Both the position numbers and the translations under genes were made by a program. From Nautilus pompilius (Eukaryota > Mollusca > Cephalopoda > Nautilida > Nautilidae), in the NCBI GenBank assembly GCA_018389105.1, contig JACATO010000589.1, forward strand, positions 1,352,001 through 1,416,000: a stretch of 64,000 nt of DNA, written 5' to 3'. The notes under the pieces were generated by a model. That model saw nothing but the letters and a program-made list of their open reading frames with translations, was not told the DNA's origin and did no database searches. Shown here in pieces: positions 25,179 through 37,350 of this stretch (positions within the stretch are counted from its first letter, which is position 1; each line of letters starts with the position of its first letter).

Positions 25179-28100
25179 ATATAATTATTTGGATATAAAT
25201 AATTCAGTTAGTTTCCATCATAAACCCGTTAAGAAAAACATTCAAAATCAGAGAATTTTTATTTTTTTAAATTGATTTATGCTTCGGTTAAAGTTTCTTC
25301 TTTTTTTACTGCTCGATTAGAAAAGAATGGTACAAAATCTCTGTCCATGTCTGCGGAATTAATACAAAATAAGATTCAGCCTCGTTTGCTTTCTTATTGA
25401 TTTGGTTTGATACAATATTTTGAAAAGTCTTCCGTTCGAATAAAAACACCGCCTGCCATTCAGTTAGCACTGGTGATTAAAAGAGTTACTTAATTTCTAT
25501 GAACTCAAATCAGCATTAAAGTTTCCAATGTAACAGGTTTCCCTTCTCAATTTGGAAAAAAATGTATTCAAACACAGAATGTGAAAGAGATATTAAAATT
25601 ATTTTAATAATAAAAAACTAAAAAAAATTATAATCTTACATAATCTCCATGAAGATACAACCATAGCAAACCAAAGATTTTATCGTGTTTACGAATATTT
25701 TCCTAACATTAATTATTTCTACCTTAGATTTTAATCCATTTTCATGTTTCACCTTTTTAAATAAAATAAAATATTTTAAAAATATTATGAGGAATAGAAA
25801 AATTCTATTTCTTGATATAAATATGATATTTATATAATACACTATAACAGTTTTCTTTTAATTAATTTTAATAACATTAGAAACACAGTTGAGATTTCTC
25901 CAATCTGTTTCAAGTTTTTTTACTTATGGCTGGATACAGTTAAGAGGAAAACATCTGTTGGAAATTTGGCTTTCATTATATAACTCTCACAATTTCTGGT
26001 AGTGTGCTACTAATTTATCTGTTCTGCTAGAAGATTGGCAACACTATAATACAGAAATAAAACTGATTAAGCGGCATAGTTAATCAGACTTATTTGACAT
26101 CCACTAACAGTAAATCTCATATATCCTGTAAATTTGCAAATAAGTTTTACAAGTATCTAACATTTATAATACAATTAACTAGTAATTTAAGATAATACGT
26201 TTATATTGGAAAAGATTCTAGCTAATGAAGAATTTTAATTACGTCTATCGGCACATTTATTTTAAAGAAAATTCCTCGCTTTATTATTCTATTTTGTTTT
26301 ATCAGGTTTCAAGATGGGAAAATCCGACTGTTCTTACTGAAAATATCGCATTTGATCTGATCTTCATTTTAGCGCACGTACATACAAATACAGGTTAAAT
26401 TTTTCTTCCAATCACTGTCGGTATTGCGTGCATATATATTTATATTCATATTTATAAGGATATTTAGTCTACTGCGATGTTCGAAAAGGTTTCAGATTAC
26501 GGGCCGGTTCAAACAAATAGATTGAATAACCTCTTTCTTACCTCAAAAACAGCCAAAAACTAAGAGTCTAAGATCGCGCATTCCTTACACTTTTTGTTTT
26601 AACTAACTTTCTGTGCACAGTTTTCAAATTTTCCCATACCCATGTAACATGGCACACTGAAATTAAATATAGTCGATTCTACAAACCTAGGCAGTAAACT
26701 GATCTGGTGACCAGTAAGCCAAACCACTACTAGTCGTTTACTGTTGCTAACTAATCCCTCAGTGACATGTCAGTAAGGTATTCAGCAAGCTGTTTGCAAT
26801 ACACATGCTACAGGCCCTTTATTAATGTTCATTGTGTGACGTGTCTACTTGAATTTACTACTTATTCATAAGGCAGCCAAAATAATTGGATAAACAAGAG
26901 CCATTTCAAAGATAGGAGTTTCTGAACTTTATATACAAAACGTAGCCAACCAAGGATCTCTCCTGTTTGACGTACAGTATTCCTACATACTTGCATCAGA
27001 ATTCATGCCACACTGAAATGTTTTGCTAATATTTTCGTCACACGGGAATTTTCTCCCCCTTCTGACAAAGGATTTCGGTCTTTCACCTGGGTTTCGGCCC
27101 TATTCACGGAGCTCTACTCCACTAGACGTTTCGACTTCCCCACCCACTCCCCCGACTTCGGAGATGAACACGCACAAACGAACTTTACACTATACCACAT
27201 TTGCAAATACCACAACCACCAAAAGATTTTCGTCACCTATGTTGCATCAATGTCAGTACTGGATTAATTCACATAAGAAAGTTTACTGACGATATAGAGT
27301 ATGATCGTGATTAATTGTCTATCGTGTAGCAGTAGATGATCCACGATTTCCAAATGTAAATAGTGATCGCCTTCTATTAATTCTGTACCAACCACGATTA
27401 CTATGATATATGTAGTTTGGTCTTAAGCGTAATCACTATTCATTGTTATTAACCTATATTGCGATTTAAAAGTATTGTATTGTTCAAAATACTATAACTG
27501 CTGTCGTACTGCATAAATATTTTCGCCACTTTAAATTGTCTAAGTTTATATCTATAAATCTTGCAGCATAATTAAACACTATATCATTTAAAAGGCGGTA
27601 TTTTCTTTAAAAGTCAAGTATTCAAATAACAAATCTTAAAGGTTTTTCGTCTACATTCATAAACATGTTGCCAACAACATGTAAATAAGTTTTTTCTTGT
27701 CTTTTAGTCGCCAACGCTTATGTCCTACAATGCTCGTTTTCGTGAACAATGTTGCCATTTGTTACAGATGCGAGATATCTTCTTTGCGTTTCGCAAGCGT
27801 GCTAAAATGTGATAAAAGTATCATCCCGGTTACGGTCCGGAAAGCAACCTTACAGAAGTCAAGATCCTGACATTTTCAGTTGAGAAAGACCCACCAATGT
27901 TATCTTGATTAGATTTGTGGAGATCGGGTTACGCATAGCAATCCTACGCTAATAAGTTGGGTCAAAGAGGGGAAAAAACTACAGCATCAACATATCACCA
28001 AAGAGGGGCCGGTCCAAAAAAGAAGTCGAAATCTGGTCGTAGCAGGAAAGGGATTCTCGCTGTACAAATCACTAACCTAATGCCCAAATGTGAGATATCG

Positions 28101-28243
28101 TAGCCAAGATATTTTTCTGACGTATACATAGACTTATCAGCTGAAACTTAAACAATATTAGACAAGTTTTTGCGATCTTATTCTTTATTATAGTTGTGGT
28201 TACTTATGAGATGAATAAAGTAACTGCTGATAGTGAGTGTGAG

Positions 28244-28267
28244 TATGTGTGTGTGTATGTGTGTGTT
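28244..28267. repeat. (TG)n microsatellite
   Basis: Short TG array with TA interruptions. Confidence 0.85.
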
Positions 28268-29876
28268 TAGATATATAATTATTAATGCATTACTCAAAAG
28301 AAGATAATATCGATTAAAAACAGAACGGATTGTGAATAACTAAAATTTAGAATTTACGTTTAACGGTGATTTATTAAATATTAAGATCCGAGTCCTTACA
28401 ACAAATTTATCAAACTTTTGTTACAAATGTAAATGATATGAATATTTGAACAACAAAATATCAGTGTCATCTCTGATACTAACAAATATCTTTTAATTAA
28501 AAGTAAATCACTTATAATTCCAGTATCCATGGCGTCAGTATTTCAAATGTTCATATTGCTTTTACTCAATTCGTTATCGAGCACCTGAAGTAGCAAGAAT
28601 GTTAAAGAATAAGTTTTTAATGAATATCTTGTAAAGTCTATCTATCTATTGGTTCTTAATAAAATACATTTAAAATGAGCAAAGATACTTTTTTTAACCA
28701 TTAGAAAATTTGGTACGTTGATAAATATTTGCCTGGAAAAAAAACTTACCTTACTTTCTCACAACTTCACGACAAAGGGCTTTACCTTAAACATGGTTCA
28801 AATCTAGTATCCAGTAATCTATCTTGTCGACGAAATCCCTTCAGGTTTAAAAGAAAAGCACTCCATCTTATGTACATGACTGCTGCACCTGTTCGTTAGT
28901 AGACGGTGTTTAATTAATGACGTCCAGCCTAAGACAGGATATCAGACGTTAACACTGAACATCTGCCATCCTGCGGAATTTTAATCAAAGCGTTTGTAGA
29001 GTTCACAAGCAACTTTACAGAAACATGAACTTGGCATCCATATAAATCAGCTGGATACCTTCACAATCCTGTCATTTTCCCGACAACGGTACTATATTCT
29101 TCGTACTTTAGGCTTATTTTAGCATTCTCGTACTACACTAATCGTGACTAATAAATTAGTAATTTAAAAAAGCAAATACAATAAGGTGTTCTGTTTTGAA
29201 CATTTGTATATGGGAAGAATAATCCATTCCCTATATATATTCTAGGCATCTTTTGCAGATTTACGAAAGCACATCTTTTCTCTTTTGTACTCGGTTTCAT
29301 CTTCAGTATCATGACTTAATATCAATTTTAATGCACAGATTAAAATAGAATTTTCCCAACAGGTTTGTTCATGAGTAATTGGTCGTTCAGAGATCTATAA
29401 TTCCTGAATTTATGGCAAGTGATAAAGCAGAGTTACATCATCCATAATCGCACCAAAATATCTTTTTTATTCCCGATGATTCCAACCCATCATTTCTAAT
29501 GGACTATTACAAACTATAATATATTTTAAGAAAACTAGAATGATTCGCGTATAAAGTTTGCCAAAAACATACCTTAAGTATTGCGGCTTATTCAAGATAA
29601 TCTAAAGACTAATTTTACCAACTTCATCGAGTAATGGTGTTTAAATTATACAAACCAGCGTCAGCTATACTGGTATGACGTTAAAAATCATAAGTAATTT
29701 AAATTGTTTTTCTATTAAATTGTACGAAGGAATTTTTTAATAGATTTTTTTGGGTTATCATTTATTTCCAGGCAGCAGAAAATGGTAATTTTAGCTAGTT
29801 AATTTCACTAATTCAATAATTTTCAAAAGTATGAAATTATAACAACAAAACTTAGTTAAAATTACAAAACCTTTTA

Positions 29877-30800
29877 TTAATATTTTGACATGTAACCAAT
29901 GTTTTCAATTACTGATTTTATTTTACTTGGCATTGTTTCAACTGATATCTAGTGTGATAAAATATTCTTCAAAATCTTCTTAATGAATTTTGCCAATTAT
30001 TCTTTATTTTTTGATGATTTTTTTCAATATATTCCTTATCACTGACTGTATGCTCTTAATTGGATTTAAATCAGAAGAATTCCCGGGATAGTTTTCAAAC
30101 TAAGGATTTGTAATGATGTTGAACTAGGATAATTCCTTTGCTGCGTGATTTGGTGCCTTAGCTTGTGAAAACTAAAAGTTAACATTAGAATACTTTCGTG
30201 TCGTAGTAGATTATACAAAATATGTATTTAAAATGATCAAATGAGTACCAATTCGTACTCATTGATGTTCCTTTTGGTAAGATTACCAAAATGCGTTTAC
30301 CATTTAGCAGGGAAACGAAATCATATGCAGACAGTTTTAGGATGTTTCTGAGTTTGTGAGATAGTTTCATTTAAAAGTTCTGTCTAATTTTCTTTTTACC
30401 TAAAAGCACCATGATTACTAAGAATATTAAGTTAACCTTATTCTGCAAATATCACCTTGCTCCACTCTTCTACTTTTAAATTCTAGTACTTCTTACAAAA
30501 CCTAATTCTTTTTTGTCTTTGCATGGAAGACAGTACTGGATTTTTTGCTTGGAAAGATGATTTGAACCAAATGTTAGCAAATATCTTTCAAAAGATCTTC
30601 CTGATATGTTTTTTTCTACAAAACGTTCTTCTAACTCTCTATATAATGTACAACTTGAGACAAATCTATCCTTCTCTTAAAATCTTTCTAAAACCTGTGA
30701 TTCCTATGATGGCCCTTTTTTGGTCGATCTGCCTCTTTTTTGTCCAGTAACATTGTCAACAGTTCTTAATGGAAAATCAAAGTTTTCAACAATTTCTAAA
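29877..30800 (-). pseudogene. Tc1-like transposase relic (family 2)
   Basis: Tc1-type blocks appear in the correct order down the minus strand. NFDFPLRTVDNV and a GRSTKKG hook (about 30715-30790) represent the helix-turn-helix and GRPKK-like region. QRQKRIRFCKKY lies at about 30485-30525 and EEWSKVIFAE, with the first catalytic Asp lost, at about 30440-30475. APNHAAKEL (30135-30161) is the DNAPxH block, and ENYPGNSSDLNPI (about 30057-30095) is the third-acid block, where the family's NPIE reads NPIK. The C-terminus is MPSKIKSVIENIGYMSKY, with a stop at 29877. Multiple stops, frameshifts and both damaged catalytic sites make it inactive. I could not find its TIRs. Confidence 0.85.
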
Positions 30801-30869
30801 TATATTGTTTTTCGCTTACATGCTGTCTACGCATATTTTCACAATTAGAGATTAAAATTTTTGCTAAAA

Positions 30870-32340
30870 AAATTACAAAAATCATCAACGTAAAATGCTG
30901 ATGATTGGATAGGGCAATTTCTATACATGAAAAAGGTATGAAGAAATTTCTATAAATCTCAGGAAATTTCTTAATTGAAGCAAAAATGCACGATAGTTTC
31001 AGATCAGTAAAGATATATATACGAAAAATTTGGGAATATTATAGTTGATGTGTATCTTTCAATGTTGTAACTAACAACTATTAATTTTCCATACGATATT
31101 TACATGTATTTGGTGCTAGTTTTAAAAATTATTTTAGCATAATAATAGGCGAAGAAGTTTCATTGTAGAATTATTTTTGTGCATTTAGAGTGAAGAGTTT
31201 GTCTAATATAAAATAAAACATTGAAAATTAGTGAATGAGCCAATGCTGTATATTATTCGCAGCCGTCTGTCTTGGAAGATGTTGTGTGCGTGGAAGCAGT
31301 TCAGTTACTGCATCATGCTGCAGTGTGGTAGTGAAGACAACGATCTTACCAGAACTGAGAGGTTTGGAAGGCAGCGAAGCTGCAGGAGATGCTAGAGGGC
31401 AGAGTTGAAGTGTAGTCCTAACCGTCTAACTTCAGCTGATAATATTTCAGGGTTTTCTACCTTAGCTTTCGTTTGACCAGGAACTGTTTGCTAAACAGCA
31501 GCTTCAGTTGAAGTTAATACTTTGTGGATATTGATTTTCATTCCAATGAATATCTGACGTATTTTCGTCCTGTTAGCAGTGAGGGTTTCCTGTTAAATCA
31601 CCACGTACAGGAGTGAAAAAAAAAATGACGGAATGGCAGTATATAAAACAGTTCTTTAAATTTCTTTCCATAAAATCGTTATGAAACGAAATCTATTTGC
31701 ACCTGCGTTTTTTTTCTTTATGAAGCATTCTTGCACAAATAAATTGTAATTAGAATATCACAAGTGGTGAGGACTTTGAGTCCTCGTCGATAAAGACATT
31801 TTTTAAAAGCTTTCACGGAGTTTTCTTTTTTTCTCCTGTCAACCTGGAAATACACTAATTTCATTCAAAAAGAACAGACGCGAGCACCACCAGAAATACA
31901 CGCATCTTCACCGTGGAAACTCCTTTTTATTTCGTTCCTTAACAAGTATTTCAAGTGTCCAAATGATTATCCTTGCATAAGATAATAAAACTGAAGTAAA
32001 TGAGGTTTTTTGATTAGTCGCTTTGCGGACACCCGTATAATCACCTGGATATAGTTGGAAGCTCCTAAGCTAGTCGGGACGAATCCTCGGAACGTCCCCA
32101 GCACGTATCTGGAAAATTACCACTATAACTTATCATGAAGTAGAAGGGCGAGTGGTAATGAAGAGAGAAGTCATGTTAGGGAAGTATGCCAAACTAGGTA
32201 GCCTAGCAGTTTGCCACTGGGCCTACGTGCCTTCTTGGTTTTTTTAGCACACCTGGTAATAAAATTGGCAAAATGCCGCAAAAAAGCGAGGTTTTTCTAG
32301 TATTAGTTTTGTAACAGTAGTTGCATTCGTATAACAAGCT
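30870..32340. other. Intergenic, no gene seen
   Basis: Probably starts with the unrecognised 5' end of the Tc1-like relic. A less A/T-rich patch at about 31255-31450 has no recognisable coding content. Nothing else could be supported. Confidence 0.5.
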
Positions 32341-32600
32341 AGATGGCGTTGTGGCGCAGTGGGTAGAGAGTTCGCTGATTAGTCCTCGTATCGCGGGTTC
32401 GATCCGCTGGGGTTGGAAGTATGTGGTGCTGATAAGGACCAAAAGTCCGAAACAGGTATGCAGCTCTTCCCTAGAGGCTAACATTCACCTTGACTCACAT
32501 CCTGTAGGTCAGGTCATAAAATGCTCTAGACACCTCTAGAGGTACCCCATTGACCTATAGGCTATGGAACAAGTGAGGTGAACGTAAACTGGCTTAAATG
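32341..32600 (+). repeat. tRNA-derived SINE copy, distinct family
   Basis: The head has a clear A box (TGGCGCAGTGG, 32352-32362) and a B box (GGTTCGATCC, 32396-32405) about 33 bases apart, as in a tRNA-derived Pol III promoter. The downstream body (through about 32600) is not tRNA-like and lacks the CTCCGG/TTTCCTCC blocks of the other copies, so it belongs to a different family or tail class. A true tRNA gene is unlikely because I see no matching acceptor stem after the B box. Confidence 0.7.
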
Positions 32601-33199
32601 ATGTTATCGGCATTATCTGAATAAATTAATTTTATACTAAATAAGCAAACTAAAACGAAACTAGTAGAAGATTTTGAGCTGGAAACGTTTTTTTTAAATA
32701 ATTTCTTTTTGCCTTATAATTTAATGAAATCTTATTAGTTGTGATTCAGTGTATAACAACCCGATCTTATTCTTAATCTAAAGTGAAATGATAACTTCTT
32801 ACGTATTCTTTAGGTATCATTGTTTTGTTTTCTTTTCATTACCTAGACTATTATGCAAAACCTTTTTGCTGAGTAGTTTTGTTGATTATAATTTTTTTCT
32901 ATCATTTGTACGCGTTTTGTTTAAAGTTTCCATTTAGTCTTGATTCGTTAAAGCTTTCTGAGAAACGAAAATAAAGTGGAAATATCAACAGGAATTTAAA
33001 TGTCTCTTCCTATCCGGAGGAGAGTATATCGAATAACAGCTGATGTTTTCCGATCTTGAACGGATGTAATAAATATCTGGATTTGATAACTCTAAGAGAG
33101 CGGAAACATTGATAAAACTCCGGGGTTAAACACTAAGCTCTACAAACGATAAATCTTTCATTTTTTTTTACATTCTCTCGGCTAAAATCTTATGTAAAA
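32601..33199. other. Intergenic, no gene seen
   Basis: A/T-rich spacer between the SINE and the third Tc1-like relic. No motif recognised. Confidence 0.55.
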
Positions 33200-34480
33200 T
33201 AGGGTCCCAAAGTCTGAATGTTCATAAGTAAAAATGACAAATAGGACAGAGCACTGAAATTAATGAATACAGTTATTTTTAACGCAGAACTATGCAAAAA
33301 AATAAATAATTAATAAGTTTAGTGAATACTTCGTGTGTCTTTCATTTGTTTTCAGAAACAAAATCGATCAAGTGAGGCACTAATTATATCGATTTATCTA
33401 TAACCTGTTCTAAGCTGTTCCATCACTCAGGTTTTATATTTAAAACTGTTGGTGGCAGTAGCATTGTATTTTAAGATGATTCAATATACCCCATTAGTTT
33501 GAATTTAGTAGATTGAGAAGGAAATTTTATGGTTTTCAGTATGCTTCCTTTTCGTTTAAAATGCAGCTTACATAGGTTAGAAGTGTATTTTGGATTATTT
33601 TCTTGCTAAATACAAAGCAATTATCAATTATTTTCATTAGGTATAGAATGGCATTGAAGGATCGATTGGTACGTTTCCTTGCTCAGTACATAGTAAATTC
33701 TGTGAAGACCACCAACTCTCCTGCCACTAAATCAGTCCCAGACTTCCATACATCTCAAACACGTTTTAATGAATGTTACAAGTAATTTTCTGCACCTTGC
33801 ATATTGCCTCTGCAAGTACCAGATGTTTTATATTTTGATTCATCAGTAAATAAAACCTTTATCCCAATCTTCTTTAATATAATTTGCATATTTGCAATTC
33901 TGTGCCAGTTGCTTGCCCTTTTTTCCTTTTCTTATTTTCCACTAAGTCCCTCCATTACGGATATAAGCATAAAGTAGACAACATTCCTTGTATTAGTCAC
34001 GAATTTTCTTCTTGATCTTGATATAGATCATTGTGGATATGTCCATCTTTTATCAGAGTCTCAATCTAACTGCATCCATACTCATTTAGTTCCTTTATCG
34101 CAACCTACAACTATTACAACATACCTTACATTATTTCTTTATCTGAAACAAAAATAAACCTGTAATTTGAATTACAATATTTATTTTAATAAGTGACATC
34201 AGATATTATAAATGCTAACAATATTTCAGTAATATTTAGTGATGTTTAACGTGATTAGATTTCTGAAAATAACTTTAGCTTCTGATAATTTGATTGAACT
34301 CAGACTTTTGAACCAAAATGACACAAAGTGTTAGTTTTATTCGATGATTTACTGTTTATGCTTAGTTTTATATTTCAACACTTAATAATTTTATGTTGTG
34401 TTACTGTATAATTATATTCATACCTTAATTATTACTTTTATTTACAAAAATAAATTAACTCAGACTTTTGAACTCCACCG
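33200..34480 (-). mobile_element. Tc1-like transposon relic with nested terminal repeats (family 3)
   Basis: Transposase blocks run down the minus strand from about 34170. They are an NYIKEDWDK segment, FTDESKYKTSG (33825-33850, first catalytic Asp), a diverged VWG-type strand (DVWKSGTDLV, about 33710-33740), and AIPxLMKIIDNCFVF, which is the FVFQQDN block with its Asp lost (about 33580-33650). A diverged PSQSPDLNP region lies at about 33480. At the 5' end the 17-mer aactcagacttttgaac is present twice, at 34297-34313 and 34457-34473, exactly 160 bases apart. The other end has a degraded inverted match (CCCAAAGTCTGA, about 33204-33220). Total about 1.28 kb, full of stops. Confidence 0.78.
34297..34473. 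repeat. Pair of 17-bp direct repeats in a transposon terminus (IR/DR-like)
   Basis: aactcagacttttgaac is identical at 34297-34313 and 34457-34473, a 160-base period. Two transposase-binding direct repeats about 165 bases apart in each inverted repeat are the hallmark of the IR/DR group of Tc1 elements such as Sleeping Beauty. Here they flank the start of the family 3 transposase relic. Confidence 0.75.
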
Positions 34481-35762
34481 TATATTTGTAATCCGAATCT
34501 AGGTTCTCATCTTAATCTAATATGTAAATTATATTAGATTATTTCGTTGAAGTTGAAAAGAGCTTTTTCTAAAAAAAATTTGTCCAAGGTTGGCTAATGT
34601 TACACTGAGCTTCGAATGACCCAGGATTTATGACTACCTATTCTAATTTAACCTGATATTTTAAACTTACCTATAGCTTTCTCTAGAAATAAGATGATAA
34701 TAGGTGCCATTACTTTAAAATAGCTGAATACATTCTGTAGCTGAAAAATTTGTCGAGCGGAATGAAATTTCTCATTACTAATTCTTTGAGTATCAGTAAA
34801 TAGCAAAAATGGAATAAACAGATCTAACAGAAAAAGATTGCAATGAAAATGTTCTAATATACCAGACATTACTTAAAAGTAATCTTAAATGAAGGGAAAC
34901 TGAAAGCCTTTCTGCCATTAATAAATATCCATTCTCTGAGAGTTATCCCAAATTAATTCTGAATTAAAGAAATGTACCAATTATTTTACAAGTATAGAAT
35001 AATACAGTCAACTGTTCCACCAAAGACGGCGTTCTCACCTAAGTCAGAATAAAAATGGCATGTACAAATTATGGGGACATTCTTTGAATATATTCGTTAA
35101 TTTTTCCCATGCCACTTTTTTAAAAAAAGGTGTAATATATATAACACGTAGGAAGTGATAAAATAATGTTCAGATCTGATGTGCGCTAATGAGATGAGAT
35201 AAAAAATAATGTGGTGTTTTGGAAACGTTGTTGAGGTACATATTTAGTGATAAAATATTGGAAATCGGAAGGAAACTTCATGCAAAAATTTTTTTTATAT
35301 CAAACAACAAATGTGAAACATTTCACAGAGACAATCAAAACATCGTCAGATGAACGATTTCAGGAATTATTCGATAGGGGATGATGGATCGTATAAGATT
35401 TATTTATATTAGAAATTTTCTAAATGATTTAGTAAATGAAAACAAAGAGAATTGATACAGGAAAAAAAAAGATTTTGCCTAATTATGTGAAAAGATGATG
35501 GTAAATAATACATCTTTTGGATACAAAAATAGAAAGCATAATGCCGTAAAAATAGTTGAGAAGTCCGGGGACAAATGTAACGTTTTTTTTGGAGAAATGA
35601 TTATGTCAGCTTCATAATTGTAAATTGTTTACCTAAATATATTAAATCTAGACTAGTTGTTTTTTAATCCGTTTTTTCACCAATAACCCCTTTTCACAAA
35701 ACTCTGTTCGTAATGACTTTTCATCTGTACTGATTCCAAAAGAATTACTATTTGTTATAAAA
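34481..35762. other. Intergenic, no gene seen
   Basis: A/T-rich sequence between the Tc1-like and hAT relics. No coding motif recognised; the longest open stretch is 34648-34869 (minus, 73 codons). Confidence 0.5.
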
Positions 35763-37350
35763 ACTACGGGAGGGGGCACATGCACGCTTATTTCATGTTA
35801 TATTTTACAGATGTTGTCTGAAATAAATGCCAGTTTTTATAAATTCAATGAGATGAGCGATGCTACATAACATCATCGACCGGCTTGCTAATTCTGGATT
35901 TTTATAGCCAGGAGATATCGAAGGTCATGTTTCAGCTGCAGTCTGTTTCGAAATTTTGTCTTGAAGCCGAGGGGATCGGAGAGTGCAGTCTATCAATGGT
36001 ATAAGGTGACGGAAAGCTAGGATATAGCACAGATTTAGGTGGGTAAATGTCAGTGATTACTAGAAGACTGCGAGAGTTTCAGCGTTGAACTTCGTCTTCG
36101 CCCTGAATATTTCTAGAGTTCCAGAAATTTTGTACGAGCTGCATCATCGTCATCAGATGTACATTTCACTGAGACCAGGGAGTAGGTTCTTAGTATCCGA
36201 GATTATTGACTTGATATTTCCGGAAAGTATCTTCTAAACAGCCACTGTTTCAAGGCGTCCCACATGCTCAACTATCTGAGCCTCTGTTGCGTCATCGCAT
36301 TTCTTGGCAAACGCTGAAAATGCTTTCAACTTAGCAAAGTTAATCAGGCCAATTTTGCGCCTCGTGCAGGCTTTCATTTTTTCAAAAAAATCGATGAACA
36401 ACCTTTCCCCCCCCTTGTAATTCAAAGTTCAGAATGTTGAGCTGTCCGAAAATATCCCGGAGGTAGGCTACTCATAATTCTCATTTATATTCTGTCCGTG
36501 TTGAGGGCAAATCTTTTTTGAATTGGATATAGAGAAAAGCTTTAATTTCCTTTCTGAGTGCGAAAAAAGTCTGACAACATTGTTTCTGGACAGCTAGAAA
36601 ACTTGCGTTTTATGAACAGAAATATATTTTCTAGCAGCGCTTCTTGAAAGAACGAAAGCTGGGGGTAATTGCTTTCATAAAGTTTATAGTTTTTATGAAA
36701 ATATCAAGAGTTCCAAAATGTGCCGGAAGTAATAATGTCTTGGATGCAAAGGGACCTGTCTATAAATCATGCAATGAACAGAGAAAGTATATGGATCTAA
36801 CCTACACCCCAAAATAGAAGCCCCATTCTCACATACTACACAAAGATTGTGCCAATCACTGGCTTTTGGCCCAGAAAAATTCAGAAAGTTCGCACATCAC
36901 ATCTTCGCCTTTTGTTGTTAACTTGAGGCTTTCACAAAATAGGAGTTGTGCCTTCAAATCGCCAATATAAAAGTATCTGACCAGTACCGTCAGTTGAGAG
37001 CAGGACTGATTCATTTGAGTTGAATGCTGAATTAGCCGGCGTTTTATCTCCTGTATCGCTTGATCTTTGATATCCAGAGATGGCTCACATATTCGGCGTT
37101 AGACAGTATCATTAGAAAGTGAGATGACATGAAGTTTTTCAGCGCTCTTCTTTCCCAAAACAACAATATGTTATGACTAACTACGCACAATGATATTTTG
37201 CAAGGGTGACGTTTTTCACACACTCACCTAAATTATATAATCGTACAAAAACAAAAAAAATACATGAAATCATATGCTTATTCTCCCCTTTCTGAAATTG
37301 CTAAACGATCCCTAGAGGGGGTGACAGACCTCAGTTTGAGAACTCATGAT
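35763..37350 (-). mobile_element. hAT transposon relic, ZBED5-like transposase
   Basis: Blocks typical of ZBED5/FAM200-like hAT transposases follow in order on the minus strand. They are KLHVISLSNDTV then RRICEP and LDIKDQAIQEIKRR (about 37020-37145), a VRYFYIGDLKAQLLFC segment (about 36945-36995), LKLTTKGEDV (about 36910-36940), SDWHNLCVVCENGASILG (about 36810-36870) and HCMIYRQ (about 36755-36778). After these come YLRDIFGQLNILNFELQG (about 36415-36470) and FFEKMKACTRRKIGLINFAK (36320-36390). Family patterns are LSNDTVKRRI, VRYVY, TTGEDI, TDGAP, THCxIHRE and YLxDIFxxLN. The 5' end at about 37305-37349 reads on the minus strand GAGTTCTCAAACTGAGG...CCCCCTCTAGGG, a classic hAT terminus. The 3' end (ACGGGAGGGGGC near 35766) is tentative. 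Stops and frameshifts throughout. Confidence 0.82.
37305..37349 (-). repeat. hAT-type terminal inverted repeat
   Basis: On the minus strand this reads as the widespread hAT end CAGTGGTTCTCAAACTGxGG followed by a C-rich block and CTAGGG. It lies about 160 bases outside the first transposase block. Confidence 0.7.

Larger units (their letters stand above)
23460..29876. other. Intergenic; contains a minisatellite, no gene seen
   Basis: A/T-rich. It includes the 40-bp minisatellite (25001-25178), a TG array (28244-28267) and a GC-richer patch at about 27880-28050 with no recognisable content. The 130-codon open stretch 23883-24275 (+) is hydrophobic and low in complexity, with no family motif; I treat it as chance. 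Confidence 0.5.

Noticed and set aside
32341..32412. Possible functional tRNA gene
   Set aside because: A and B boxes are present but I see no acceptor stem pairing after the B box, and the sequence continues into a SINE-like body.
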